A stretch of 64,000 bases of DNA from Salinarimonas rosea DSM 21201 (GTDB lineage Bacteria; Pseudomonadota; Alphaproteobacteria; Rhizobiales; Beijerinckiaceae). The stretch is taken from the NCBI RefSeq assembly GCF_000429045.1, contig NZ_AUBC01000020.1, forward strand, positions 1 to 64,000, read 5' to 3'. The position numbers and the translations under genes were made by a program. The notes under the pieces were generated by a model, which was not told where the DNA came from, did no database searches, and saw only the letters and a program-made list of their open reading frames with translations. Shown one piece after another: positions 23,624-31,755 of the stretch (positions are counted from its first letter, which is position 1; the number at the start of each line of letters is the position of its first letter).

Positions 23624-24411
23624 GAGCCGGTCCTCGGCTGCGGCCCGGAGCGCACGTCCCGGACCTCGGCGACGAAGTCGTAGCGGTCCCCGCGATAGGC
23701 GGACCGGGTCAGCTCGACAGCGCGCCCGTCCGGCAGGTAGGCCCGCCGCTCGATGCGCAGCACGGCGGCGCCGGTGGGGACGCCGAGGAGGCGCGCCTCC
23801 TCGCGGGTGGCGAGCGAGGCCTGGAGCCGCTGGAGCCCGCGGGCGGGCTCGAAGCCGCGCGCGGCGAGCGCCTCGTAGAGCGAGTGCGCGACGCTGTCGG
23901 GGCCGGGCAGGAAGGCGGTCGGGACCGTCGCGCGCTCGATGGCGAGCGCCTCACCGTCGGCGGTGCGCACCCGCGCGAGGCGTACGACGGGCGCGCCGAG
24001 ATCGAGGCCGAGCGCCATCGCCTCCTCGGGCGTCGCCGTGCCCGCCGTGCGCTCGATCCAGACGGCGCCGGGCTCGAGCCCGCGCCCGCGCATCTCCGCC
24101 GAGAAGCCGGCGAGCAGCGCCGCGGATTGCTGGATGCGCGGCGCGATGTAGGTGCCCGAGCCGCGGCGACGCGAGAGCAGGCCCTCGCGCAGGAGGAGAT
24201 CGAGCGCCTTGCGCACGGTGACGCGGGAGACGCCGCCGATCAGGCTCAGCTCGCGCTCGGAGGGCACGGCCTCGCCCACGCGGATCGCGCCGTCGGCGAC
24301 GCGCGCGCGGATCTGCTCGGCGAGCTGGAGGTAGAGCGGCGTCGGGCTCGCCTGGTCGAGGGCGAGGACGAGGCCGTGCCGCAGTCCGGGTACAGGCGCT
24401 GGCGCCGTCAT
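23620..24411 (-). CDS. GntR-family transcriptional regulator, HutC/NagR subfamily (paralogue 1)
   Basis: The 263-residue protein has an N-terminal winged helix (YLQLAEQIRARVADGAIRVG, PSERELSLIGGVSRVTVRKA) and a UTRA effector domain (about residues 95-255). HutC/NagR members commonly bind phosphorylated sugars or amino acids. In NagR/DasR the effector is GlcN6P or GlcNAc6P. The UTRA domain is strikingly like that of the second regulator at 34223 (for example RGLQRLQASLAT against RGVQRLQASLAT). It lies inside the murQ operon with 4-nt overlaps on both sides, so autoregulation is likely. Confidence 0.93.
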   Translation of the reverse strand: MTAPAPVPGLRHGLVLALDQASPTPLYLQLAEQIRARVADGAIRVGEAVPSERELSLIGGVSRVTVRKALDLLLREGLLSRRRGSGTYIAPRIQQSAALLAGFSAEMRGRGLEPGAVWIERTAGTATPEEAMALGLDLGAPVVRLARVRTADGEALAIERATVPTAFLPGPDSVAHSLYEALAARGFEPARGLQRLQASLATREEARLLGVPTGAAVLRIERRAYLPDGRAVELTRSAYRGDRYDFVAEVRDVRSGPQPRTGS

Positions 24412-25289
24412 TGCAGGTCCGCGAGCGCGAGGCGCAGGTTGCCGGCGCTCGCGGCGAGCCGCGCGCGCGCCGTCTCCGGCCCGGCGCCGAGCACGACGAG
24501 CACCGCGACCTTGATGTCGCCGTCGGCCTCGGCGAGGGCGGCGCGCGCGACCTCCTCCTCGCAGCCGGCGATGCGCGCGACGATCACCTCGGCGCGGCGC
24601 CGGAGCTTGGCGTTGGCGGCGCGCATGTTGACCATCATGCCGCGATAGACGCGGCCCATGCGCAGCATGATGCCCGTCGAGATCAGGTTGAGCGCGACCT
24701 TCTGCGCGGTGCCCGCCTTCATGCGCGTGGAGCCGGCGATCGGCTCGCCACCGGTCTCGAGCAGGATCGCGCGTTCCGCCGCCGCGAGGAGCGGGGCGTC
24801 GGCATTGCTGGCGATACCGATGGTCAGCGCGCCGGCGGCGCGGGCGCGCGCGATGCCGGCGATGGTGAAGGGCGTCGTGCCGCTCGCGGCGACCCCGATG
24901 GCCACGTCCGCCGGCCCGAGCGCGGCGGCGTCCATCGCGGCGATCGCGGCGTCCTCGTCGTCCTCCGCGCCCTCGGCGCTGGCGACGAGCGCGCCCTCCC
25001 CGCCGGCGATGGCGAAGACGAGCCGCTCGCGGGGCCAGTCGAAGGTCGGCGTGAGCTCGGCGCCGTCCTGCACCGCGATGCGCCCCGACGTGCCGGCGCC
25101 GAGATAGACGAGACGCCCGGTCTCGCCGAGCCGCGCCGCCGCGTCGTCGACGGCGCGCCCGATCGCCGGCAGCGCAGCGCGCACGGCGGCGACGGCGGAG
25201 AGCTGCCCCTCGAGCATGGCCTCGAGCGCCTCCCCCGTCTCCCAGGCGTCGAGATCGACGTAGCGCGCGCTGATTCGCTCGGTGGACAT
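24408..25289 (-). CDS. murQ: N-acetylmuramic acid 6-phosphate etherase
   Basis: The 293-residue SIS-fold lyase cleaves the lactyl ether of MurNAc-6-phosphate to GlcNAc-6-phosphate and D-lactate. Family motifs are YLGAGTSGRIAVQDGAELTP, GVAASGTTPFTI and EPIAGSTRMKAGTAQKVALN. It is the first gene of the operon; ATG 25289 (MSTERISARYVDLD) matches the usual start. It links the kinase AnmK (28199-29326) to NagA (42931-44055). Two candidate operators lie just upstream at 25311-25357. Confidence 0.96.
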   Translation of the reverse strand: MSTERISARYVDLDAWETGEALEAMLEGQLSAVAAVRAALPAIGRAVDDAAARLGETGRLVYLGAGTSGRIAVQDGAELTPTFDWPRERLVFAIAGGEGALVASAEGAEDDEDAAIAAMDAAALGPADVAIGVAASGTTPFTIAGIARARAAGALTIGIASNADAPLLAAAERAILLETGGEPIAGSTRMKAGTAQKVALNLISTGIMLRMGRVYRGMMVNMRAANAKLRRRAEVIVARIAGCEEEVARAALAEADGDIKVAVLVVLGAGPETARARLAASAGNLRLALADLQ

Positions 25290-25310
25290 GATCGGCTCCC
25301 CTGCGGATGA

Positions 25311-25357
25311 GACCAATCTAGTGCCTTTGCCCGCCGCGAACAATACCAATAGGTGCC
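25311..25357. promoter_or_regulatory. Paired candidate GntR/HutC operators upstream of murQ
   Basis: Two related sites, ACCAATCTAGTGCC (25312-25325) and TACCAATAGGTGCC (25344-25357), lie about 33 bp apart, some three helical turns. They are 20-70 bp upstream of murQ. The TACCAAT element recurs in the inverted repeat before the binding-protein gene (37810-37834). Confidence 0.45.
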
Positions 25358-25417
25358 GAGCCCACCCGCACTCGTCCAGGCTCCCAGCCGCGGGCGCCCG
25401 AGGCAAGCCCCGCTGTC

Positions 25418-26608
25418 TCAGATCGTGCCCGCCTCCGCCAGCCGCGCGACCTCTCGATCGTCCATCCCGAGCCATTCCGCCAGCACCTCGGCGGCGTGCT
25501 CGCCGAGCCCCGGGGCGCCGCGGCGGATGGTGGTGGGGGTGGCGTGGAGCTTCATTGCCGGGGCGGGGAACGGGACCGAGCCGAGCGCGGGATGAGGCAC
25601 GTCGACGATCATGCCGCGGGCGGCGACCTGCGGGTTCTCGACCACGTCGCCGATCGTCGCGACGCGCTCGGCGGTGACCTCCGCCTCGTGGAGGCGATGC
25701 AGGATCGTCTCGCCGTCGAGACCGGCGGCCCAGTCCTCGATGATGCGTTCCAGCGCGGCGACATTCTCGTTGCGTGCGGCGAAATGCGCGAAGCGCGGAT
25801 CGGCGGCGAGCCCGGGCATCTCCATCGCCGCGGCGAGGCGGGGGAAGTGCGCGTCGCTGCCGGCGACGACGTAGATCCACGCCCCGTCCCGCGCCTGGAA
25901 GCAGTGGGAGGGCGAGAGATAGCGGTCGCGGTTGCCGCGCCGGTCGGGCTCGCGGCCGAAGAGGATGCGCTCGGGGATCGCCGTCGTCAGCATCGACAGG
26001 CCGGAATCCATCAGCGTCGCCTCGACCACCTGGCCCCGGCCCGTGCGGGCCCGGGCCTGGAGCGCCGCGAGCGCCGCCATGGCGCCGTAGAGCGCCGTGG
26101 CGTAGTCGCAGACGAAGACGCCCGCCATGGTCGGCGGCCCGCCGGGCGCCCCGGTCATCGCCATGATGCCGGAATGCGCCTGCGCCGCGCCGTCGAAGCA
26201 GGGATGGCGCGCGAGCGGCCCCTCCTGCCCGAAGCCGGAAATGCGCACCATGACCAGTCCCGGGTTCTCGGCCGCGAGCGCGTCCCAGCCGAGGCCCATC
26301 GCCTCCATCGTGCCGGGGCGGAAGTTCTCGACGACGATATCCGCCGCGAGCGCCAGACGCCGCACCAGGGCGAGGCCTTCGGGATCGCGGAAGTCGACGG
26401 CGACGCCGCGCTTGTTGCGGTTCGTCGACAGGAAGAACAGCGTGTCGCCCTCCACCGTCTCGCCGACGCGGCGCCCCTCCTCGCCGCCGTCGATGCGCTC
26501 GACCTTGACCACGTCGGCGCCGAGATCGCCGAGCGCCTGGGCGCAGAAGGGGCCCGCGATGTAGCGCGAGAGATCCAGGACCTTGATGCCGTCGAGCGCC
26601 GCGCTCAT
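25418..26608 (-). CDS. CaiB/BaiF-family CoA transferase
   Basis: The 396-residue class III CoA transferase moves CoA between carboxylic acids. The N-terminus (LDGIKVLDLSRYIAGPFCAQ, LGDLGADVVKVE) and the nucleophilic Asp in MAGVFVCDYATALYGAMAAL are typical of the family. The substrate cannot be named; many members act on dicarboxylic or aryl acids. It lies between murQ and the MoaD-like gene, divergent from the latter. The 105-bp gap holds an AT-rich stretch with two TATACT elements. Whether it belongs functionally to the aminosugar locus is unclear. Confidence 0.9.
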   Translation of the reverse strand: MSAALDGIKVLDLSRYIAGPFCAQALGDLGADVVKVERIDGGEEGRRVGETVEGDTLFFLSTNRNKRGVAVDFRDPEGLALVRRLALAADIVVENFRPGTMEAMGLGWDALAAENPGLVMVRISGFGQEGPLARHPCFDGAAQAHSGIMAMTGAPGGPPTMAGVFVCDYATALYGAMAALAALQARARTGRGQVVEATLMDSGLSMLTTAIPERILFGREPDRRGNRDRYLSPSHCFQARDGAWIYVVAGSDAHFPRLAAAMEMPGLAADPRFAHFAARNENVAALERIIEDWAAGLDGETILHRLHEAEVTAERVATIGDVVENPQVAARGMIVDVPHPALGSVPFPAPAMKLHATPTTIRRGAPGLGEHAAEVLAEWLGMDDREVARLAEAGTI

Positions 26609-26713
26609 GCCGATCTCCCCATGTATAGGCCGCGCCGGAACGGAAACATGTTCCGACGATCGCTTGACATATACTGTAATTATACTTCAGGATGCCGCCG
26701 ATGGGAGGTCTCC

Positions 26714-26965
26714 ATGAAGGTGTCCTACTTCTCCTGGCTGCGCACCAAGACGGGTGTCGCCTCCGAGGACGTCGCGCCGCCGGACGGCTGCCGCACGGTG
26801 GCCGATCTCGTCGCCCACCTCGCCGGCCGGCATCCGTCGCTGGCCGAGATCGCGGACGCGCCGGGCGGCATGCGCTTCACGGTCAACCGGCGCTACGTCG
26901 AGGCGCATCACGAGCTCTCCGCGGGCGACGAGGTGAGCCTGTTCCCGCCGGTGACGGGCGGCTGA
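26714..26965 (+). CDS. MoaD/ThiS-like sulfur-carrier protein
   Basis: The 83-residue protein has the beta-grasp pattern of MoaD: it begins MKVSYFSWLRTKTGVASEDV and ends EVSLFPPVTGG. The C-terminal Gly-Gly is what an E1-like enzyme adenylates before thiocarboxylate formation. The start ATG 26714 follows GGGAGG. It may serve molybdopterin synthase or another sulfur transfer; no moaE is in the window. Its last 58 bp overlap the 3' end of the convergent MoeB/HesA gene, the likely activating enzyme. Confidence 0.85.
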   Translation: MKVSYFSWLRTKTGVASEDVAPPDGCRTVADLVAHLAGRHPSLAEIADAPGGMRFTVNRRYVEAHHELSAGDEVSLFPPVTGG

Positions 26966-27735
26966 GGGGCGTCGCAGACGGGGCAGCCGGCCCGGCGCGG
27001 CAGCTGCGTGTGCGCCACCTCGTGGCGCCAGGCGTCGACCATCAGCAGCGTGCCCGAGAGCCCGGGCTCGTCCTCGAGGATCTCGCGGATCACCGCCGTC
27101 GCCTGCATCGAGCCGAGGAGGCCGAGCGCCGGCCCGAGCACGCCGATCTCGGCGCACGACGGGGTGAGCGCCTGCGGGGGCGCGTCCGGGAACAGGCAGC
27201 GGTAGCAGGGGTGCGGCGGGCCGAGCCAGGCCTTGAACGTGGTCAGCAGCCCGTCCGTCAGCTGCGCGGCGGCGCTCACCAGCGGCACCCGCGCGGCGAG
27301 GCAGGCGGCGTGGACGGCGTCGCGCGTGGCGAAGTTGTCGCTGCCGTCGGCGACGATATCGTAGGCGGCGACGAGATCGGCCGCGTTGTCCCGTCCGATG
27401 GCGCAGTCGTGGCGCACGATCGTCACGTGCGGGTTGAGCGCGCGCAGGGTCGCCTCGGCGCTCTCGGTCTTGAGCGTGTCGAGACGGTCGGCGCGGTGGA
27501 GGATCTGCCGATGCAGGTTCGAGACCTCGACGAGGTCGAAGTCGACGATCCCGAGCGTGCCGACGCCGGCGCCGGCGAGATAGAGGAGCAGCGGCGAGCC
27601 GAGCCCGCCGGCGCCGATCACGAGCACGCGCGCGCCCTTGAGCCGCTCCTGCCCGGCCTCGCCGATCTCCGGCAGCACCGTCTGCCGGCGGTACCAGAGC
27701 CGCTCCTCGGCGGTCAGCGGGAGGGACCGGGTCAC
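26908..27735 (-). CDS. MoeB/HesA-type E1-like adenylyltransferase
   Basis: The 275-residue ThiF-fold enzyme should adenylate the C-terminal Gly of a MoaD/ThiS-type protein. It has GAGGLGS (residues 41-47), Asp/Asn/Arg in VDFDLVEVSNLHRQ, and DGSDNFATR. Two zinc CxxC pairs are present (Cys177/180 in CYRC, Cys251/254 in CPVC), plus a candidate catalytic Cys194 in TPSCAEIGVLGP. It overlaps sufE by 4 nt at its start and the MoaD-like gene by 58 bp at its 3' end. It ends a four-gene unit radical SAM-anmK-sufE-moeB. There is no rhodanese domain, so sulfur could come via SufE. Confidence 0.9.
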   Translation of the reverse strand: MTRSLPLTAEERLWYRRQTVLPEIGEAGQERLKGARVLVIGAGGLGSPLLLYLAGAGVGTLGIVDFDLVEVSNLHRQILHRADRLDTLKTESAEATLRALNPHVTIVRHDCAIGRDNAADLVAAYDIVADGSDNFATRDAVHAACLAARVPLVSAAAQLTDGLLTTFKAWLGPPHPCYRCLFPDAPPQALTPSCAEIGVLGPALGLLGSMQATAVIREILEDEPGLSGTLLMVDAWRHEVAHTQLPRRAGCPVCDAPQPPVTGGNRLTSSPAESS

Positions 27736-28187
27736 GGCGCGGCTCCGGATGCGAGGTGATCCCGCGCCGCCGCGCGAACGCGGCGCACGACGAGGTGCAG
27801 TCCGTTGGCGCGGCTCGGCGCGAGGCTGCGCCCGGTGAGCAGGCGGTCGATCACCGCCGGCTCGTGGGCGAGGACCTCAGCGGGCGGACGGTCGTCGTAG
27901 AGCCGCAGCACGAGGGCGAGGAGCCCGCGCATCAGGGCCGAATCCGAGTCGGCCGCGACCCTCAGGCGCCGGGTCTCGGGGTCCGCCCGGGCGACGACCC
28001 AGACGAGCGACTGGCAGCCGGCGACGCGGTTGTCCTCGCAGCAGGCCTCCGCCGGCAACCGCTCGAGCGCCCGGCCGAGCGCGACGAGATGGGCGGCGCG
28101 GGCGGAGAACTCGCACAAGGCGTCGAACTCCGCCTCGATGGCGCGCTCCACCGCCTCGATCGGCTGCGCCTCGGCGATCGCGCCCAT
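27732..28187 (-). CDS. sufE: SufE-family sulfur acceptor
   Basis: The 151-residue protein has the SufE block NRVAGCQSLVWVVA, where Cys58 is the persulfide acceptor. It also has SDSALMRGLLALVLRLYDDRPPAEVL when read across adjoining segments, and a C-terminal helix typical of the family. SufE takes sulfane sulfur from a cysteine desulfurase and passes it on. No sufS or iscS lies nearby. It starts at ATG 28187, 11 bases after anmK, and overlaps the E1-like gene by 4 nt. The pairing suggests sulfur delivery to the carrier protein (inference). Confidence 0.88.
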   Translation of the reverse strand: MGAIAEAQPIEAVERAIEAEFDALCEFSARAAHLVALGRALERLPAEACCEDNRVAGCQSLVWVVARADPETRRLRVAADSDSALMRGLLALVLRLYDDRPPAEVLAHEPAVIDRLLTGRSLAPSRANGLHLVVRRVRAAARDHLASGAAP

Positions 28188-28198
28188 CGCCGCCGCCC

Positions 28199-29326
28199 TC
28201 AGCCGCGCGCCGCGCGGGCGATGCGCCCGCCGGTCATCGGCTCGGGCGCGCCCGTCGTCGTCGGGAACGAGAGCGGCAGGCCGCGCAGCGCCCGTACCGC
28301 GAGATAGGCGAAGCACTCCGCCTCGACCGCGTCGCCGCGCAGGCCCACGTCCTCGGCGGGGACGATCTCCGCGCGGGTGCGGCGCTCGAGCTCGCGCATC
28401 AGCGCCGGGTTCTTGCGCCCGCCGCCGCACACGACGAGGCGCTCCGGACGCGTCGGCAGGATGTCGAGGCCGGCCGCCACGGTCCCGGCGGTGAAGGCGG
28501 TGAGCGTCGCCGCCCCGTCCTCGAGCGAGAGGCCCTCGGCCATGTCGGCGGTGAAGTCGTAGCGATCGAGGGACTTCGGATAGGGCGCGGCGAGGAACGG
28601 GTGCTCCAGCGCCCGGGCGAGCCGCGCCTCGTCGACCCGGCCCGCCAGCGCCAGCGCCCCGTCGACGTCCATCTCGCCCCGCTCGTGGCGGATGATCCAG
28701 TCGTTGATGGGCCCGTTGGCGGGGCCGGTGTCGAAGGCGTGGAAGTCGTCCGCGCCGTCCCACCAGGTGATGTTGGCGACGCCGCCGAGGTTGAGCGCGG
28801 CGGTCCGCGGCCCGGCGCCGATGTTGCGCAGCAGCGCGGCGTGGTAGCTCGCGGACAGCGGCGCGCCGTGGCCGCCGGCGCGCATGTCGGCGGTGCGGAA
28901 GTCGTAGACGACGTCGACGCCGAGCCGCTCCGCCATCGCGCCGCCGTCGCCGAGCTGGCGGGTGTCGCCGTGGCGCCCCGGCTCGGGTGCGCGGTGGAGG
29001 ACGGTCTGGCCGTGGAAGCCCACGGCCGCGACGTCCGCCGGGTCGAGCCCGGTCTCGGCCATGAAGTCCGCCACCGCCTCGGCCTGGGCGAGGGTGAGCG
29101 CGCGCTCGGCCTCGGCGAAGATCGCGGGCTCGGGTCCCTCGAAGCGCCAGGCGAGAGCCGCGCGGGTCGCCTCCGCGAGAAGCGTGCGGATGTCGGTCTT
29201 GTAGGGCGCGAGCCGCCACGCCCCGAACTCCACCGCCCGCTCGCCGTCGGTGCGGACCGAGGCGACGTCGATCATCCCGTCGAGAACCGTTCCCGTCATC
29301 AGGCCGATGGCCCAAACCGGCTGCAT
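28199..29326 (-). CDS. anmK: Anhydro-N-acetylmuramic acid kinase
   Basis: The 375-residue kinase opens and phosphorylates 1,6-anhydro-MurNAc to MurNAc-6-phosphate. Motifs are [16 protein letters not shown] (family form GLMSGTSLDGVD), [31 protein letters not shown] and [17 protein letters not shown]. It lies between a radical SAM gene and sufE in the same direction (78-bp and 11-bp gaps). This embeds murein recycling in a sulfur/radical enzyme operon. Its product feeds MurQ. Confidence 0.96.
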   Translation of the reverse strand: MQPVWAIGLMTGTVLDGMIDVASVRTDGERAVEFGAWRLAPYKTDIRTLLAEATRAALAWRFEGPEPAIFAEAERALTLAQAEAVADFMAETGLDPADVAAVGFHGQTVLHRAPEPGRHGDTRQLGDGGAMAERLGVDVVYDFRTADMRAGGHGAPLSASYHAALLRNIGAGPRTAALNLGGVANITWWDGADDFHAFDTGPANGPINDWIIRHERGEMDVDGALALAGRVDEARLARALEHPFLAAPYPKSLDRYDFTADMAEGLSLEDGAATLTAFTAGTVAAGLDILPTRPERLVVCGGGRKNPALMRELERRTRAEIVPAEDVGLRGDAVEAECFAYLAVRALRGLPLSFPTTTGAPEPMTGGRIARAARG

Positions 29327-29404
29327 GCGCGTCTCCCCAGACCGTGCCGCCTCGCGACTGGAAGGCGCCCGGCCGCGGCGGCATGCGGCCGGGCGCCGAA
29401 CGGG

Positions 29405-30376
29405 TCACGCCGCCGCGAGGCGGTGCTTGGCGTGGATCGCCCCCTCCGGCTTGCGGCAGGTCCGGCAATGGCCGACGGCGCAGCGCCCGTCGCCGTCGAG
29501 CCGCGCGCGGAAGGCGAGCCCGCGGGCGAGGACGGCCTCGGCGCTCTCCTCGAAGAGGTTGCCGATCACGCCCTCGCGGCCGTGGCTGATGACGCAGATC
29601 GAGACCTTGCCGTCGGGCGCGAGGCACATCGTGTGGCCGGCCCAGAAGCAGGCGCCCGGCGGCACCGGCAAGCGCGGGTTGACGTCCTGCATCATGCGCT
29701 GGTGGAGGCGGTCGTCCGTCTCCAGATCGGAGAGGCTCATCACCGGGTGGTGCGCGCCGCCGGGCAGGAGCGGCGTGACGAGCACGTGGTCGTCCACCCG
29801 CGAGAGCAGCGAGACGAAGCGCGGGTCCCAGCTGTCGCGGGGCTCGCCGAGGTCGATCTGGTAGACGCCGATCTCGACGTGGTCCGCGACGCGCCTCGCC
29901 CCGCGCGCCGCGTCGAGCAGCGTCTCGAGCCCGCGCAGGGTCTTCTCGAAGGTCCCGGCGCCGCGGTTGAGGTCGTGCGAGAGGGCGTTGCCGCCGTCGA
30001 TCGAGACGAAGATCTTGTGGCGCACCGGCACGGCCAGCAGGCTCGCGACGCGCTTGCCCGTCAGCATCGTGCCGTTGGTGTGCCATTGCAGCTTCGCGTC
30101 CGGCAGCGCCGCGCGGGTCACCGCCAGCAGCTCCTCGAAGCGCGGGTTCATCAGCGGCTCGCCGCGCCAGTTGAGGTGGATGCCCTTCACATCCAGCGCC
30201 GCCGAGGCGGCGAGCTTGGCGAGCGCGGCGTCGAGATCGTCCGGCTCGAGATCGAGCTTGCCGTGGCTCTGCTTGGTGTAGCACAACCGGCATTCGAGGT
30301 TGCAGCGCGTGGTCGGATCGAGCCACAGCCAGATCGGCTGCGGATCGCGATGCCGGCCTCCGTCGGCGTGGGACAT
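29405..30376 (-). CDS. Radical SAM protein with SPASM-like C-terminus
   Basis: The 323-residue enzyme has the radical SAM cluster CNLECRLC (Cys25, Cys29, Cys32), followed by GIHLNWRGEPLMNPRFEEL and SIDGG elements. The C-terminal part (about 240-315) has further Cys in ACFWAGHTMCLAPDGKVSIC and CAVGHCRTCRKPEG, as in SPASM/twitch domains that bind auxiliary Fe-S clusters. Such enzymes modify peptides, act as dehydrogenases or mature other enzymes. The substrate is unknown. The start MSHADGG (30376) is used because an upstream ATG adds non-family sequence. A candidate operator lies 21-48 bp upstream. Confidence 0.87.
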   Translation of the reverse strand: MSHADGGRHRDPQPIWLWLDPTTRCNLECRLCYTKQSHGKLDLEPDDLDAALAKLAASAALDVKGIHLNWRGEPLMNPRFEELLAVTRAALPDAKLQWHTNGTMLTGKRVASLLAVPVRHKIFVSIDGGNALSHDLNRGAGTFEKTLRGLETLLDAARGARRVADHVEIGVYQIDLGEPRDSWDPRFVSLLSRVDDHVLVTPLLPGGAHHPVMSLSDLETDDRLHQRMMQDVNPRLPVPPGACFWAGHTMCLAPDGKVSICVISHGREGVIGNLFEESAEAVLARGLAFRARLDGDGRCAVGHCRTCRKPEGAIHAKHRLAAA

Positions 30377-30396
30377 GCGTCCGTCCTCCGCATCAG

Positions 30397-30424
30397 AGTG
30401 GTGCCATACTGGTATGATCCTACC
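30397..30424. promoter_or_regulatory. Candidate operator upstream of the radical SAM operon
   Basis: The region contains the perfect palindrome CATACTGGTATG (30405-30416) and, overlapping it, GGTA-N6-TACC (30411-30424). These share the TGGTA/TACC half-site with the murQ and binding-protein upstream regions. The rest of the 264-bp gap to the aminotransferase gene shows nothing certain. Confidence 0.4.
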
Positions 30425-30640
30425 CGGATGGCAAGATGATCCCGGCGCGCGGCGCATCGCCGCCGCACGCGCCTGCTCGTCGCCGGCTTCGCCCCTGATT
30501 GTTCTCTTGGTCCGTGAGCGTACCCCGCGCCGGAGGCGGGCGCCGTGCGCGGCCGCTCCCCCTTCCGGACTTCACGCGCATTCACTTGTCTTTTGCGCTT
30601 AACTCTACCTTGACTAGGTTACCGGACATGTACCACTACG

Positions 30641-31729
30641 TCAACCCGGAGATGCGGCAGCGATGCCGTCCTCCGCCCGGCCCGACAGTGCGTCGCCCCC
30701 GACGACGACACCGGTGGCGATGCGCTCGGCCGCGGTCCGCGGGTAGTAGAGCGGCACGCACCAGTGGTTCTCGGCGACCCAGTCTGTGTTCGGCAGAGCG
30801 ACGTCCCGACCGAAGATCCGGTGGCAGGGCAGCTCGTAGACCCGCCCCGTGGAGCGGGCGATCGGCTCGAACACGACATACTTGTAGAGCCCGCTCGTCA
30901 TGCCCGCGGGCAGGCGCACGCGGCTCGGATGACGCGGGTCGAGCACCGCGCGCGCATAGGCGTTCTTCCAGGCCACGATCTCGGGCAGGCGCCGCGCCTG
31001 CACGACCCCGAGCGCGGCGCGGAACTCGTCCATTCGGTGGTTCATGCCCTGCACGCGGTAGCGCGAGCCGCGCCCGTAGTCGCGGTAGGAGCGCAGGTGC
31101 GCGATCAGCCCCTCGTCGGCGCCCACCGCGATGCCGCCCTCCCCCGTCGAGACGGTCTTCGTGGCGTAGAGCGAGTAGATCCCCGCGAGGCCCCAGCTCC
31201 CCGGCTTCGCCCCGTTCCAGGACGCGCCGGCCGCATGCGCGCAATCCTCGAGCAGGACGATGCCCTCGGCCCGGCAATAGTCGGCGATGCGGGCGACGTC
31301 GAAGGCGATGTGGCCGCCGATGTGGACGATCCAGGCGGCCTTGGGACGCGCGGCTTGCGCCTTGGCGACGAAATCCTCGTAGGAGCCGCACAGGTCGGAC
31401 CGGTTGCAGTCGTAGAAGACGACCTCGGCGCCCGCGGCGAGGGCCGACCGGGGCGTCGCGAGGAAGGTGTTGGAGGGGCACAGCACGGTCTCGCCCGCGA
31501 CGCCGACATAGTCGAGCACCGCCGCGGCGGCGCCGGCCCAGTTGTCGAACGCGACCGCCGGCAGGTCGTTGAGGGCGCTCCAGGTCGCCTCGAGCTCGGT
31601 GATCTCCTCGCCGTGGCTCCAGCGGCTCGAGCGCAGCACCCGGCGCCAGCGCGCCATCACCTCCTCCTCGTCGCGCTCGTCGAAGGCGACGGTGAAGGGC
31701 AGTTCCGGCGGGGCCGTGTCGTCGATCAT
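30641..31729 (-). CDS. DegT/DnrJ/EryC1-family PLP aminotransferase
   Basis: The 362-residue protein has the fold-type I pattern of sugar aminotransferases: ETVLCPSNTFLATPRSALA, HIGGHIAFDVARIADYC, VLLEDCAHAAGASWNG and YSLYATKTVSTGEGG, where Lys is the PLP Schiff-base residue. NHRMDEFRAALGVVQ follows, as in the family. Members aminate keto-sugars in nucleotide-sugar, antibiotic or glycan synthesis. It lies 26 bases downstream of the flavin-dependent protein, in one transcript. No nucleotide-sugar dehydratase is nearby, so the substrate is open. Confidence 0.9.
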   Translation of the reverse strand: MIDDTAPPELPFTVAFDERDEEEVMARWRRVLRSSRWSHGEEITELEATWSALNDLPAVAFDNWAGAAAAVLDYVGVAGETVLCPSNTFLATPRSALAAGAEVVFYDCNRSDLCGSYEDFVAKAQAARPKAAWIVHIGGHIAFDVARIADYCRAEGIVLLEDCAHAAGASWNGAKPGSWGLAGIYSLYATKTVSTGEGGIAVGADEGLIAHLRSYRDYGRGSRYRVQGMNHRMDEFRAALGVVQARRLPEIVAWKNAYARAVLDPRHPSRVRLPAGMTSGLYKYVVFEPIARSTGRVYELPCHRIFGRDVALPNTDWVAENHWCVPLYYPRTAAERIATGVVVGGDALSGRAEDGIAAASPG

Positions 31730-31755
31730 GCCGCGATGCTCCGATGCGCGCCCGG

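Noticed and set aside
26664-26686. TTGACA followed by TATACT upstream of the MoaD-like gene, suggesting a sigma-70 promoter
   Set aside because: The spacing is only 11 bp. The second TATACT has no -35 at the right distance. The region may hold a promoter, but none could be assigned.
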